64,000 nt of DNA from Capnocytophaga felis (GCF_009684755.1 NZ_BLBC01000005.1:62001-126000); one strand, 5' to 3'; positions 52,332 through 62,101 are shown, counted from the stretch's first letter. Numbers and translations are program-made. The notes: generated from the letters alone by a model not told the origin.

Positions 52332-53366
52332 TCACTTCTTAATTCTAATTCTCATATACTGACGTTCCTCGTTGTAATTCCCTTCTTCGTCCCAAAACTT
52401 TACCCGATGGTTCACCGGAATATAAAAACAATTATCACTACCCCAAAAGGCATTATCAGCATTCCAATTGTAAGCCATCCAATTTTTAAAACCTGCCAGA
52501 AGAATCTGTTTGATTTGTAAATGATTATCAATAACGTACAGACACAAATCGCTATTCAAATCATAAGGACTTGTAAATATACAAATTATATGCCTTTTAT
52601 CAGGGGAAATATACGGAAAATCTGCAAATGAAATTTCCTTTCCTGTTTTTTTATCAACAAATCTATAATCATAGGCTTCCCAATAACTGCCCGAAATCAC
52701 AAACTGATTCATAAATTCAATCTGTCCTTCATACTTGAATATCTGCTGATTATCCATATCCGTATTGGGATTTACATCCTTGAAAACAACAACAGAATCC
52801 AAGCACGGCAAAGCAATTGTATTATTTTTTTTGACAATCGTCAACGTATCACGTAAAAGAAAATCAACAGCCGATGTCTTCGCTTTTTCATATGAAGATT
52901 TATCAACAAATTCAAAGCTGACAAGCGTATCCAATGCAACGGAAGTCTCAAAAAATTCTACCCCATCTTCTTCATTCTTCCCGAGATATTGAAGCATACT
53001 CAAATCGGAATCAATAAGCGAAATTTGACTCAAACCACCTACTTTCTCCTTTAGCACATAAGCATAACTCCCTGTATCAGAATTTATTACTTTATAAAAA
53101 TCGCCCTCTTCGCCCTCAATTTCCAACAAATAACCATATTCCAAATATTCTTGGTCTTTGGCATTTTCACTCGGATTTTCCTTAAAATGAGCTCCTTGTC
53201 GGTCAATAACATATTTTTTTATTTTTGAAACATTGTTCTTTTCATATTCGGGAATTGTATCTGTGGATTTTTTGGAGGTTTCACTTTCAGAAGGAGCATT
53301 TTTATTTTCAAAATACTGACAACCAACTAAAAGAAACAATATCAATGGTACAATAATTCTTCTCAT
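52332..53366 (-). CDS. Hypothetical lipoprotein with SH3-like segment
   Basis: 344 residues from the ATG at 53366, which starts a clear lipoprotein signal (RRIIVPLILFLLVGC); an in-frame ATG at 53417 would overlap cysH. Residues about 48-110 (IKKYVIDRQGAHFKENP, LEYGYLLEIEGEEGDFYKVI, YAYVLKEKVGG) look like a bacterial SH3-type domain. The rest contains a beta-rich part with Trp/Tyr motifs (FPYISPDKRHIICIF, MAYNWNADNAFWGSDNCF), resembling a small beta-propeller. It lies 26 bases downstream of cysH and is likely co-transcribed. Function unknown. Confidence 0.8.
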   Translation of the reverse strand: MRRIIVPLILFLLVGCQYFENKNAPSESETSKKSTDTIPEYEKNNVSKIKKYVIDRQGAHFKENPSENAKDQEYLEYGYLLEIEGEEGDFYKVINSDTGSYAYVLKEKVGGLSQISLIDSDLSMLQYLGKNEEDGVEFFETSVALDTLVSFEFVDKSSYEKAKTSAVDFLLRDTLTIVKKNNTIALPCLDSVVVFKDVNPNTDMDNQQIFKYEGQIEFMNQFVISGSYWEAYDYRFVDKKTGKEISFADFPYISPDKRHIICIFTSPYDLNSDLCLYVIDNHLQIKQILLAGFKNWMAYNWNADNAFWGSDNCFYIPVNHRVKFWDEEGNYNEERQYMRIRIKK

Positions 53367-53392
53367 ATTTTTCTCTGTTGAAGGCTGAAAAT

Positions 53393-54097
53393 TTATTTTG
53401 TGGAATGCAATCCGCATTCTTTTTTGCTTTTATCTTCCCACCACCAACGACCGGCACGAAAATCTTCACCTTCTTTAATGGCACGCGTACAAGGCTGGCA
53501 ACCAATGCTAATAAAACCTTTATCGTGCAGCGGATTGTAAGGAACACCTTTGGCACGCAAAAAGTCCAAAACTTCGGTGGTTTTCCAATGTAAAATCGGG
53601 TGGAACTTGATAATTTGGTTCACTTCGTCCCACTCCACTTGTGGCATTTGCTCCCGATTTGGGGATTGTTCTGCCCGAAGCCCCGTAATCCATACTTTAT
53701 TTCCTGACAAAGCTCTTTTCAAGGGTTCAACCTTCCGAATGTAACAGCATTCTTTACGAAGTTCAGCAGAATTATAAAAGGCATTTATCCCGTTGGTTTT
53801 CACATAGTTTTCAATTGATTCTGACTCAGGATAATACGGAATTGTGATGGCTTGATAGCTCATATCGGTTTTGTCCCACGTGGAATACGTTTCGGGAAAC
53901 ATTCGTCCCGTATCAAGAGTAAAAATTTTTATCGGAATATTGTTAGCTCGTATAAAATGCGTAATTACCTGATCTTCCATACCAAAGCTGGTAGAAAAAA
54001 CAACCTTATCAGGAAAAAAAGAAGCCAAAAACCGTAACGATTCTATTTCATCTTTCCCAAAAAGTTGCTGTTGAAGTAGTTCTGCTTGTCCGCTCAT
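53393..54097 (-). CDS. cysH: Assimilatory adenylyl-sulfate (APS) reductase
   Basis: 234 residues from the ATG at 54097 (MSGQAELLQQQ); an earlier start at 54184 has a non-native-looking lysine-rich lead. It reduces activated sulfate to sulfite. The PP-like KVVFSTSFGMEDQ, FTLDTGRMFPETY and the C-terminal CGLH are present. The paired cysteines ECCYIRK and GCQPCTRAI bind a [4Fe-4S] cluster, which marks APS reductases rather than PAPS reductases and fits the lack of CysC. It belongs functionally with cysDN, 2 kb away. Confidence 0.94.
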   Translation of the reverse strand: MSGQAELLQQQLFGKDEIESLRFLASFFPDKVVFSTSFGMEDQVITHFIRANNIPIKIFTLDTGRMFPETYSTWDKTDMSYQAITIPYYPESESIENYVKTNGINAFYNSAELRKECCYIRKVEPLKRALSGNKVWITGLRAEQSPNREQMPQVEWDEVNQIIKFHPILHWKTTEVLDFLRAKGVPYNPLHDKGFISIGCQPCTRAIKEGEDFRAGRWWWEDKSKKECGLHSTK

Positions 54098-54208
54098 TTT
54101 AAATTTTTTTAGAGAGCAAAAATATTGATTATTTTTCAAATAAAAAATTGTTTGAAACCTACGAATCTTCAAAGTTCCAAACAATTATTTTCATTCCAAA
54201 TAACCTAT

Positions 54209-54946
54209 TTAATATTTCAAATATTTTTTAATTTTCTCAAGAGGAATTTTCAACTCAAAAATTCCTTCAGCATAAGGTGCAACCTCATAAGGATTGTAAT
54301 ACAACACTAAATATCCACCCACAATTCCCACACTTTCAGGAAAGTGAAACTTATCATCTTCAAACCAAAATCCTTTTTCATTCAGGCTATCTACCGAGAT
54401 ATTTTGTTCCTCCTTGAAGTGATTTTCAGCAATTTTAAGCACTTCCGAAAAATCTGTAAACAAATCCTCTCTTTCTATTATCTCCCCATTGGAAATATCG
54501 AAATTCAAAAACACTTTTGACTCAATCCCTTGAGCACCACCTACATATGAATACCGATTTGAAACCACCGAAAGCATTTTCTCATTTTGAAAAGAAATGC
54601 TATCACTTAAAATCAACTCATAAGCGGAAATATTCGGGAAATGCTGATGCAAATTATTATAATCCTTCATAAAAGATTCCAAACTTTCCTCAATGGTCAT
54701 ATCTGTATTTTTCAAGGAATCAATTTGGTTGCTCAGTAAAAAGTTAACCACCTGCGATTCAATTTCCCTATTAAAGTTTTCTGCAAACTTGTTGGGTCTT
54801 TTGCAAATTAAATAATTCAAGTTTATTGAAGGACAGTCTTCTTCACAGTTTTCCGGACTTTTTTCGATTATTTTTTCAGTAAATTTAGGTTTGTCGGAAC
54901 AAGCCACAGTGAAAATTAAAAGAAAAACAAGTAAAAGTTTTCTCAT
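54209..54946 (-). CDS. DUF3298-like lipoprotein
   Basis: 245 residues. Lipoprotein signal RKLLLVFLLIFTVAC. The C-terminal part resembles the DUF3298/RsiV-like domain (VVSNRYSYVGGAQGIESKVFLNFDISNGEII, then VGGYLVLYYNPYEVAPYAEGIFELKIPLEKIKKYLK). Such domains sense or bind lysozyme or peptidoglycan in some families; no role can be assigned here. It is 25 bases downstream of the DtxR-type regulator and may be co-transcribed with it. Confidence 0.82.
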   Translation of the reverse strand: MRKLLLVFLLIFTVACSDKPKFTEKIIEKSPENCEEDCPSINLNYLICKRPNKFAENFNREIESQVVNFLLSNQIDSLKNTDMTIEESLESFMKDYNNLHQHFPNISAYELILSDSISFQNEKMLSVVSNRYSYVGGAQGIESKVFLNFDISNGEIIEREDLFTDFSEVLKIAENHFKEEQNISVDSLNEKGFWFEDDKFHFPESVGIVGGYLVLYYNPYEVAPYAEGIFELKIPLEKIKKYLKY

Positions 54947-54971
54947 AGTATTGTTATTTTAACGTAGATTT

Positions 54972-55631
54972 TCAAGAAGTTACTTTTTGAGCATAAATAT
55001 TTCTGCAAACCATCGATGAAAGTGTAACTTCCTTATTATTAACCAAAACAACCATTGAATTATCAAATTTCTCCTTGCTAAGAACTGTTATCTCATCTCC
55101 CAAAGCAATTGAAACTTTGTTCAAATAAAGTAAAAACTCTTTTGAAGTATTTTTTACCGCAACACAAATCCCTGTTTCATTTTCCTCAAATTCGCTGAGC
55201 AATATTTTAATTGTTTTTTCAAAGATACCTTCTTTATTTGGGATTGGGTCTCCGTGCGGATCGGTTTCAGGAAATCCTAAAAAGGCATCCAAACGCTCAA
55301 TCAATTTTTCGGACTCGATATGCTCCAATTCCTCAGCAATTTCGTGTACTTCATCCCACGAGAAATTCAATTTTTCTACCAAAAACACTTCCCACAAACG
55401 ATGTTTTCGCACAATTGAAATCGCTTTTTTTCTCCCTAAAGAAGTTAATGTAACTCCCTGATATCTAACATAATTAATAAGTTTTTTATCAGAAAGTTTT
55501 TTAAGCATATCTGTTACAGAGGAAGCCTTCGTGTTCATCACCTCTGCAATGGCGTTAGTGTTTACCTCCTCTTCTGCTTCATTAAAAAGATGAAAAATTG
55601 TTTTCAGGTAATTTTCTTCAGATAAAGTCAT
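54972..55631 (-). CDS. DtxR/MntR-family metal-dependent regulator
   Basis: 219 residues. The winged HTH (SEENYLKTIFHLFNEAEEEVNTNAIAEVMNTKASSVTDMLKKLS) is followed by the dimerisation and metal-binding domain (HEIAEELEHIESEKLIERLDAFLGFPETDPHGDPIP). The C-terminal part is FeoA-like. It represses iron or manganese uptake genes when metal-loaded; which metal cannot be told. A perfect inverted repeat at 55638-55655 just upstream suggests autoregulation. Confidence 0.92.
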   Translation of the reverse strand: MTLSEENYLKTIFHLFNEAEEEVNTNAIAEVMNTKASSVTDMLKKLSDKKLINYVRYQGVTLTSLGRKKAISIVRKHRLWEVFLVEKLNFSWDEVHEIAEELEHIESEKLIERLDAFLGFPETDPHGDPIPNKEGIFEKTIKILLSEFEENETGICVAVKNTSKEFLLYLNKVSIALGDEITVLSKEKFDNSMVVLVNNKEVTLSSMVCRNIYAQKVTS

Positions 55632-55637
55632 TTATAA

Positions 55638-55655
55638 TTTGTTTGTATAAACAAA
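55638..55655. promoter_or_regulatory. Inverted repeat, candidate DtxR-family operator
   Basis: TTTGTTT (55638-55644) and AAACAAA (55649-55655) flank GTAT, 7 bases before the regulator's ATG. DtxR-family operators are palindromes of this size. A further stem (CCGTCC at 55660 with GGACGG at 55696) lies beyond and may terminate the thioesterase transcript. Confidence 0.45.
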
Positions 55656-55724
55656 GAATCCGTCCATAGGTTTGCTCTAATCAGATAAAACCACACGGAC
55701 GGTTTCCCTCCTTATTAACCTAAT

Positions 55725-56249
55725 CTATTCGTTTTCCAGTTCTGTAAACAAAGCTTTTAACTCAGTAGCATCGTGCGGCTTCATTTTTCCGGCGAGCACC
55801 AAACTAAGTTGTCTTCGGCGTAATGCTCCCTCGTAACGTACTTTTTCAAGTTCAGTTTCCGGCTGAATTTCAGGAATTTTCACAGGACGACCATTTTCAT
55901 CAACCGCAACAAAAGTATAAATTGCTTCATTTGCTTTAACTCTTTCCCCCGTGACGTGGTCTTCAACCCAAACATCTAAATACACTTCCATCGAAGTGGA
56001 AAAAGCCCTTGAAATTGAAGCCTCTACAGTTACAATGCTTCCTAATTGAATACTGTGATTGAAAGCAACATGATTTACCGAAGCTGTTACTGCCAAATGA
56101 TGAGAATGCCTTTGAGCTGCAATACTTGCCGCTCTATCCATACGCGCCAAAAGCTCGCCACCAAACATATGGTGCAGGTGATTCGTTTCTCCTGTTAGCA
56201 CCAAATCAGTTAAAATAGTGCGTGAATCAGATGGTGTTTTTTTCTGCAT
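55725..56249 (-). CDS. Acyl-CoA thioesterase (hotdog fold)
   Basis: 174 residues. The pattern is that of YciA/acyl-CoA thioesterase 4HBT proteins: TNHLHHMFGGELLARMDRAASIAAQRHS, VTASVNHVAFNHSIQLGSIVTVEASI and VYLDVWVEDHVTGERVKANEAIYTFVAVDENGRP. It hydrolyses short or medium acyl-CoA. It is 10 bases downstream of the SPOR-protein gene and likely co-transcribed. Confidence 0.9.
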   Translation of the reverse strand: MQKKTPSDSRTILTDLVLTGETNHLHHMFGGELLARMDRAASIAAQRHSHHLAVTASVNHVAFNHSIQLGSIVTVEASISRAFSTSMEVYLDVWVEDHVTGERVKANEAIYTFVAVDENGRPVKIPEIQPETELEKVRYEGALRRRQLSLVLAGKMKPHDATELKALFTELENE

Positions 56250-56259
56250 ATAGTATCAA

Positions 56260-57471
56260 TTACGGATTAACTAAAATCCAGCCACCATCTAATTTTTTCT
56301 GTTCTTTCGCTTCTTTTACTTCTTTTTTCAAAGCCTCCGCTTCTGCCATATTATCAAATCCGGCATAACTTACTTGGTAAAGTCCTTTTGCATTTTTCCC
56401 TATTACAGAAGCATTCTTGTATCCCAATTTTCTGAGTTGTTCCACTCTTGTACGTGCATTTTTCTCTTCTTTGAAAGCCCCTGCAATAACTTGGAATTTT
56501 TTATTCTTAGTAGAAGAAGTCTCTTTTACAGTTGCCGGAGCTACTTCCTTCTTAATCTCTTTTTTAACTTCTTTCACAACCTCTTTGGGTGTAACAACCT
56601 CTTTTTTAACCTCTTTAACTTCAGATTTAACAACTTCTGTTGTTTGAGGAGACATCGTTTCCTGACTTGCTTCAGCTTTTGATTTTGAAAGTTCTTTTAC
56701 CTTTACTGCATTTAGTGAAATTGTAGGCAATGTCAAAGGAATTGTAAAAGTGGCTTCACTCAATTTTTGTTGCACTTGTTCCTCAATTTGGCTTTCGGTA
56801 ATAGTTATTTCATTTTGAGGCTCGTCTGTAATTATATCCTCCCCAAAAAGTTTAAACGCACCAAAAGCAAGTAGCCCCAATCCAACAATTGCAATTGCGG
56901 TATATGCCAAAAACGGACGCTTTTTAGCTCTTTTCGGTTCTTCTTTTCGCTGGCGATTTACAAAAGTATTTTCTGTTTTTGCTTCTTTTTCAACGGGCAA
57001 ATCCAAAGTTGGGGTAATCTGTTTTTCAACAGGTTTAATAACTTCCTCTACCTCAGCAATTTCGTGAGGAACAAAAGCCGACATCCCGAATGAATCTGTA
57101 AGATAATTAACATCTTCAAACACCTCAAAAGCAAGTCTTCCTTCTGGCGTTTGCCTCAAAACACCAATATTATTAAGTGTAAGATTTTCACCTTGTTGTA
57201 AAATCTTCTTCCAACCTTCAACAGTCAGATTAACATAATCTTCAACCAGATTATAATCAACCCCTGAAGTTTCAGAAATATATTTAATCAATAATCCGTC
57301 ATTTGAGTGCAAACTCGCATTGAAAGTTAGCTCACGTTTCGGCGGAACAAAAGTTTTATCCTCAAATAATCTTGCCGATTTTCTGTTGGAAATAAATGCT
57401 CCAAACTTCGGAATTATCACACATTGATGCTTATAAAGTAGCTCTTCAATATATTCATTAAGATCTTTCAT
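56260..57471 (-). CDS. HU-CCDC81 and SPOR domain protein
   Basis: 403 residues. Two N-terminal HU-CCDC81-type domains (KDLNEYIEELLYKHQCVIIPKFGAFISNRKSARL, about 1-70; then DGLLIKYISETSGVDYNLVEDYVNLTVEGW, about 70-125), a basic/acidic linker, one membrane helix (FLAYTAIAIVGLGLLAFGAF), a repetitive Lys/Glu/Val-rich stretch, and a C-terminal SPOR domain (KKFQVIAGAFKEEKNARTRVEQLRKLGYKNASVIGK) that binds glycan strands stripped of stem peptides at the septum. It is probably a cell-division or envelope protein. Confidence 0.9.
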   Translation of the reverse strand: MKDLNEYIEELLYKHQCVIIPKFGAFISNRKSARLFEDKTFVPPKRELTFNASLHSNDGLLIKYISETSGVDYNLVEDYVNLTVEGWKKILQQGENLTLNNIGVLRQTPEGRLAFEVFEDVNYLTDSFGMSAFVPHEIAEVEEVIKPVEKQITPTLDLPVEKEAKTENTFVNRQRKEEPKRAKKRPFLAYTAIAIVGLGLLAFGAFKLFGEDIITDEPQNEITITESQIEEQVQQKLSEATFTIPLTLPTISLNAVKVKELSKSKAEASQETMSPQTTEVVKSEVKEVKKEVVTPKEVVKEVKKEIKKEVAPATVKETSSTKNKKFQVIAGAFKEEKNARTRVEQLRKLGYKNASVIGKNAKGLYQVSYAGFDNMAEAEALKKEVKEAKEQKKLDGGWILVNP

Positions 57472-57635
57472 AACTACATAAATTTTAAGTTACTATAAAT
57501 TAAGTCCATAACCAATGGAAAGTCAAAGGTATATATTTTTTTTATCTCCAACAAATTTATTTTTAAAATAAAAATATAAAACACTAAATATCAATAAGTT
57601 AAAAAACTAATTTAACTTAGATTTATCCATTACAG

Positions 57636-57707
57636 TGACCTCGCCAAGAATCGAACTTGGATCAAAAGTTTAGGAAACTTCTATTCTATCCGTTGAACTA
57701 CGAGGCC
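57636..57707 (-). tRNA. tRNA-Arg (CCT)
   Basis: 72 nt. Acceptor GGCCTCG pairs with CGAGGTC (one G-T), discriminator A. The anticodon loop TTCCTAA gives CCT, which reads AGG. The T-arm is CAAG-TTCGATT-CTTG. It stands alone between the SPOR gene and the BNR-repeat gene. Confidence 0.96.
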
Positions 57708-57793
57708 TTTTACCTTAAATTCGAACGACAAAAATAATCTTTTTTTTTGAAAGTTTTAAGATTTCTTGAACTTTTCCGTAAATATATTTTCCT

Positions 57794-57801
57794 TAATTTT
57801 G
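57794..57801 (+). promoter_or_regulatory. -7 element of the BNR-repeat gene
   Basis: TAATTTTG followed by CA, a TAnnTTTG match, 65 bases before the ATG at 57867. Confidence 0.45.
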
Positions 57802-57866
57802 CAAGTCGGCACGAAACATATTATATTTCAATCTTTTTAAACCTTTATAAATTTATTTTCAATACT

Positions 57867-60596
57867 ATGAAACACCTTTTTTCAGTTTTTTTCACAGTAT
57901 TTTCTCTTACTCTTTCTGCACAAGAAACACTTCCGCTTTCAATTCGCCAAAAAGCAGAATTGAAGGAGAAATCGTGGGTAAAAGAAACTCCTTTTGAAAA
58001 AATTCACACCGCTGATATTGGCAACAAAATCAACACTTTTAGTGTGAATATTTATAATGCCAATGAAGTTGTTATCGCTCCAAATTCAGGTGGACTTTGG
58101 CACAGCCAAAATGGTGGAGAAACTTTCGAGTTTATTTTTGAAAACCAACCTACGCAACAAATCAATGCCTTAGCCATAGATTGGAAAACGGGAGTAATTT
58201 GGGTAGGAACACCTTACGGATTATTTGCCTCTCTTGACAAAGGTAAAACGTGGGAATTCAAAGGGTTAGCTTCTTCACAAAATATAAGTTCCATCACAAT
58301 TAATCCTAAAAACACAGAGGAAGTTGTAGTGGGAGTACTTGGAAATCAGTACAATGCAGATGAAAAAAGAGGAATTTTCAAAACCAATGACGGAGGGAAA
58401 ACTTGGCAACACAAACTCTTCATCGGAACACGTGCCGGCGTCCGACAGATTGTAGCAACTAATAACAGTAATACTCTTTTTGCTTCTGTTTGGCACTCTG
58501 AAAATTCATACTGGGAATCAAAACCTTATGGTGATTTGAGTTGCATATACAAAAGTAATAATGGAGGCGAGAGTTGGAGTAAAATCACACAATCCAATGG
58601 CTTTTTAAATGGAAATTTCGTTGGAAAAATAGGTTTGGCTGTTTACGACCAAAACAATATTTATGCCGTTGTGGATAATCGCTCTGCAAAAACAAGAAAT
58701 TCTGCATCAAAAAGTGTGGATAAAACGACCAAAATTCACCTTTCTGACCGCGATTTTGAAACTATGAGCAAGTCCGATTTTTTGAATTTAGATAACAACC
58801 AACTCGATGCTTTCCTGCACAACATAGGTTTGAACGAAAAATATACGGCTGTAAATCTAAAAAATATGATTTCCGCAGAAATTACCTCTCCTTCAAGACT
58901 TTTTTCTTTCTTAGGAGTTAAACATCAAGAAGTTGTGGGAGCAGAAATTTATTTTAGTAATGATGGCGGAACTTCTTGGAAGAAAACACATTCAGCTCCA
59001 CTAAACGACACTTTTTATCAAAATGGAGACGATTTTGCGAGCATTACGGTGAATCCAACAAATAAAAATCATATATTTATTGGTGGTTTTCCTCTTTTAG
59101 AATCAGTTGATGGGGGAAAATCTTGGAGAAACAAACATTCTATTTCTCTTCAAAACGGATTTTATAAAATTCATTATCAATCGAATACTCTTTTTGCTAC
59201 GACCAAAAATGGTTTCTCAATTTCATACGATAATGGTAAAAATTGGTCTTTAAAAAATGCTCCCCAATCAATGTCTTTTGACAAGATTGTGTACGATAAA
59301 AACAAAAACACCTTTTATTTGGCAGGGGAACAAGGTATTTTGATGAAAAATAACTCACAATGGAATAAAATTCTGTCTCAATCACAGATTATTTCAGGGA
59401 ATAAATTATATGTTGGAGCAGAAAATGGCAGTTTTTATGACTTTGACAACAATAAAAACGTACTAACTCCACTGGGTTCAATGTATTTTTCAGAAAATAA
59501 AGCTCCTTTACGATTTGGAAAGCTAACTCCCTTGCTAATTTCGCCTCAAAACAGTGATATTTTATATGCAGGAAGCAATAAATTACACATTTCAATGGAC
59601 AAAGGGAAAAATTGGCGTACCATTTCTGAAGATTTGACTAATGGCGATAAAAAAGGAAACAAACCTTATGGAACTATCTCTTCCATCGCTGAATCTCCTT
59701 TCCTTTTTGGATTGATTTACACAGGAAGCGATGATGGAATGATTCAGGTTTCAAACAATGGGGGCGTTTCTTGGCAAATGATTTACAATGCATTCCCTAA
59801 ACCATTAAATGTAAATAATTTAGTCGCTTCAAGGCACAATCGAAATCGAGTTATTGCCACCCTTAAAAGCACCGATGAAAATAACCGTGAGCCTTTCATA
59901 TTTTTAAGCAATGATTTGGGTAAAACTTGGACTGAAATTCGTTCCGATTTACCTGAAAGTAGCATCAATGTTATTAAGGAAGACCCTAAAAATGAACAGA
60001 TTTTATACGTAGGAACTAACAATGGACTTTATGTTTCTTTCAATTTGGGAGAAAGCTGGCATCCTTTTGCTAAAAATTTGCCAGAAACAGGAATTTTAGA
60101 TATTTTCGTAGATGAAAATAATGGCGAAATGCTTGTTTCCACTGAAGGAAGTGGTGTTTACAAAACCTCTGTTGACATTCTGCAAGACCTTCGTGCCGCA
60201 ATCATAGCACAAGATTTTTATCCGTTGCAGGAGAAAGTTCGTGTTCCGCATTCACCACTTTGGGGAAACACGTGGAATGAATGGGAAAAACCAAACACTC
60301 CGGAAATTCTTTTTTACGGATTTGCAGCTAAAGAAGGCTTATCTGTAAGTGTAAAAATAATGAAAGGAAAAGCAACGTTACAATCTTTCACGTACAAAAC
60401 CAACAAAGGATTCAACTATATTCCTTATGACTTAACTATCTCAGATGTAGGAAAATTAATGTATGAGAAAAGTTTACAAAGACTGATTCTGACTGCTTCT
60501 GTTGATAAAAAATATTATCTCCCGAAAGGAAAATACAAAGTGGTTTTCAATATTGGAGATGGCTTTGAGGAAGAAAGGGAGCTTGAAATTTACTAA
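57867..60596 (+). CDS. Secreted BNR/Asp-box repeat protein (VPS10/sortilin-like)
   Basis: 909 residues from the ATG at 57867, which starts a signal peptide (KHLFSVFFTVFSLTLSAQ); an earlier frame start at 57747 lies upstream of the signal. About eleven Asp-box motifs of the type S-x-D-x-G-x-T-W recur (NDGGKTWQHK, NNGGESWSKI, DGGKSWRNK, NDLGKTWTEI, among others), each closing one blade of two beta-propellers. The pattern is that of sortilin/VPS10-like or sialidase-fold proteins. The catalytic Arg triad of sialidases is not evident, so it is probably a binding or processing protein. No clear type IX C-terminal sorting domain is seen at the end. Confidence 0.85.
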   Translation: MKHLFSVFFTVFSLTLSAQETLPLSIRQKAELKEKSWVKETPFEKIHTADIGNKINTFSVNIYNANEVVIAPNSGGLWHSQNGGETFEFIFENQPTQQINALAIDWKTGVIWVGTPYGLFASLDKGKTWEFKGLASSQNISSITINPKNTEEVVVGVLGNQYNADEKRGIFKTNDGGKTWQHKLFIGTRAGVRQIVATNNSNTLFASVWHSENSYWESKPYGDLSCIYKSNNGGESWSKITQSNGFLNGNFVGKIGLAVYDQNNIYAVVDNRSAKTRNSASKSVDKTTKIHLSDRDFETMSKSDFLNLDNNQLDAFLHNIGLNEKYTAVNLKNMISAEITSPSRLFSFLGVKHQEVVGAEIYFSNDGGTSWKKTHSAPLNDTFYQNGDDFASITVNPTNKNHIFIGGFPLLESVDGGKSWRNKHSISLQNGFYKIHYQSNTLFATTKNGFSISYDNGKNWSLKNAPQSMSFDKIVYDKNKNTFYLAGEQGILMKNNSQWNKILSQSQIISGNKLYVGAENGSFYDFDNNKNVLTPLGSMYFSENKAPLRFGKLTPLLISPQNSDILYAGSNKLHISMDKGKNWRTISEDLTNGDKKGNKPYGTISSIAESPFLFGLIYTGSDDGMIQVSNNGGVSWQMIYNAFPKPLNVNNLVASRHNRNRVIATLKSTDENNREPFIFLSNDLGKTWTEIRSDLPESSINVIKEDPKNEQILYVGTNNGLYVSFNLGESWHPFAKNLPETGILDIFVDENNGEMLVSTEGSGVYKTSVDILQDLRAAIIAQDFYPLQEKVRVPHSPLWGNTWNEWEKPNTPEILFYGFAAKEGLSVSVKIMKGKATLQSFTYKTNKGFNYIPYDLTISDVGKLMYEKSLQRLILTASVDKKYYLPKGKYKVVFNIGDGFEEERELEIY

Positions 60597-60599
60597 TTA

Positions 60600-60636
60600 A
60601 AAAAGGCAGGATTAATCAAATTAATCTTGCCTTTTT
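60600..60636. terminator. Bidirectional terminator, BNR gene versus hisS
   Basis: A 17-bp stem (60600-60616 with 60620-60636) with one G-T wobble and a 3-nt loop, with an A-run before it and a T-run after it. Confidence 0.85.
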
Positions 60637-60640
60637 ATTT

Positions 60641-62017
60641 TTATTTGAATATTTCGTTTGCTACTTCGTTAATCAAATATTCTTTTTGCTCTCCGGTTTG
60701 CATATTTTTCAGGACAAAACTTTCCTTTTCACATTCCGATTCGCCAATTAAAACCACAAAAGGAATGTTTCGCTTATCGGCATACGCCATTTGTTTCTTC
60801 ATTTTTGCCGATTCAGGATATAATTCCGTTTTTTTTCCTAAAGAACGTAGTTTTTGAATGAGTTTTAAGCTTTGCAAGGCTTCTTTTTCTCCAAAATTGA
60901 TACAAAGTACATCCAAAGTATCTCCAATTTCTTGCGGAAACAGATTTAATTCCTCCATCACGAGGCAAATACGGTCTAACCCGAAAGAAATTCCCACACC
61001 GCTAATGCCTTTAAGCCCAAAAATACTGGTAAGGTCATCGTATCGACCGCCTCCACCAATAGAACCCATCGCAATTCCCTCAGGAGCAGCCACTTCAAAA
61101 ATAGCTCCTGTGTAGTAATTTAATCCACGGGCAAGCGTTACGTCCAAATCCAGAATAGCAGTTTGTAACGATAATTGTGTAATGGCTTTTTCAATAAACT
61201 CCAATTCTTCGATGCCTTTTCTGCCTGTTTCAGAGTCTTTTAGAATCTCTTTCAGAAGATGTATTTTCTCAGAAAAACTACCACCGAGACTAAAAATCGG
61301 ATTTATTTTTTCAATCGCCTGATTAGAAATTCCTTTGGAAAGCATTTCTTTCACAACACCTTCCTTCCCGATTTTATCCAATTTATCCAAAGCTACCGTA
61401 AAATCAATCAATTTTTCGCTTTCGCCGATGACCTCAGCAAAACCACTTAATATTTTTCGATTATTGATTTTTATGGTTACTCCTATCAAATTCAGCGAAG
61501 TAAAAACAGAATCATATAACTGTACAAACTCTACTTCCTGCCACAGACTGTTGCTGCCCACCACATCGGCATCACATTGGTAAAACTCACGGAAACGCCC
61601 CTTTTGCGGACGGTCAGCACGCCAAACAGGTTGAATTTGAAACCGCTTAAACGGAAACGTAATATCATTCTGATGCTGAACCACATACCGAGCGAAAGGT
61701 ACCGTAAGGTCATATCGCAATGCCTTTTCACAAATCTGCGGAGTGAGCTTACCCACGTTTTTGGTTTCCCAATCGGTTGAATTCACTTTTTCAGCAAAAT
61801 TCCCAGAATTTAAAATTTTGAAAATCAGACGATCACCTTCCTCTCCATATTTTCCCATTAGCGTTTCGTAATTTTCAAAACTCGGAGTTTCAATGGGTTG
61901 GAAGCCAAATTTCACAAATTCGGTTCGTATTTTATCTATGATGTAATTGCGTTTTGCCAATTCCGTAGGGGAAAAATCCCGCGTTCCTTTGGATAGGCTG
62001 GGTTTTTGTATTGCCAT
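60641..62017 (-). CDS. hisS: Histidyl-tRNA synthetase
   Basis: 458 residues. Class II aminoacyl-tRNA synthetase. Motifs seen: [47 protein letters not shown], and the histidine-specific [14 protein letters not shown] and GGGGRYDDL, followed by the [11 protein letters not shown] motif and the anticodon-binding C-domain. It has a minus-strand -7 element at 62045-62052. Confidence 0.97.
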   Translation of the reverse strand: MAIQKPSLSKGTRDFSPTELAKRNYIIDKIRTEFVKFGFQPIETPSFENYETLMGKYGEEGDRLIFKILNSGNFAEKVNSTDWETKNVGKLTPQICEKALRYDLTVPFARYVVQHQNDITFPFKRFQIQPVWRADRPQKGRFREFYQCDADVVGSNSLWQEVEFVQLYDSVFTSLNLIGVTIKINNRKILSGFAEVIGESEKLIDFTVALDKLDKIGKEGVVKEMLSKGISNQAIEKINPIFSLGGSFSEKIHLLKEILKDSETGRKGIEELEFIEKAITQLSLQTAILDLDVTLARGLNYYTGAIFEVAAPEGIAMGSIGGGGRYDDLTSIFGLKGISGVGISFGLDRICLVMEELNLFPQEIGDTLDVLCINFGEKEALQSLKLIQKLRSLGKKTELYPESAKMKKQMAYADKRNIPFVVLIGESECEKESFVLKNMQTGEQKEYLINEVANEIFK

Positions 62018-62044
62018 AAATTCCTTATCTTAACAAACAGGCGG

Positions 62045-62052
62045 CAAAGGTA
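62045..62052 (-). promoter_or_regulatory. -7 element of hisS
   Basis: TACCTTTG on the minus strand, 27 bases before the hisS ATG, divergent from the same element at 62094-62101. Confidence 0.5.
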
Positions 62053-62093
62053 AGAATTTAATTTGAAAAGCTCCGAATTGGTTAATTTTTCAT

Positions 62094-62101
62094 TACCTTT
62101 G
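62094..62101 (+). promoter_or_regulatory. -7 element of the metalloprotease gene
   Basis: TACCTTTG followed by C, 46 bases before the ATG at 62148. Confidence 0.5.

Noticed and set aside
57867-60596. Sialidase activity or type IX C-terminal sorting domain for the BNR-repeat protein
   Set aside because: The Asp boxes are present, but I could not identify the arginine triad, FRIP motif or a typical T9SS sorting sequence at the C-terminus.
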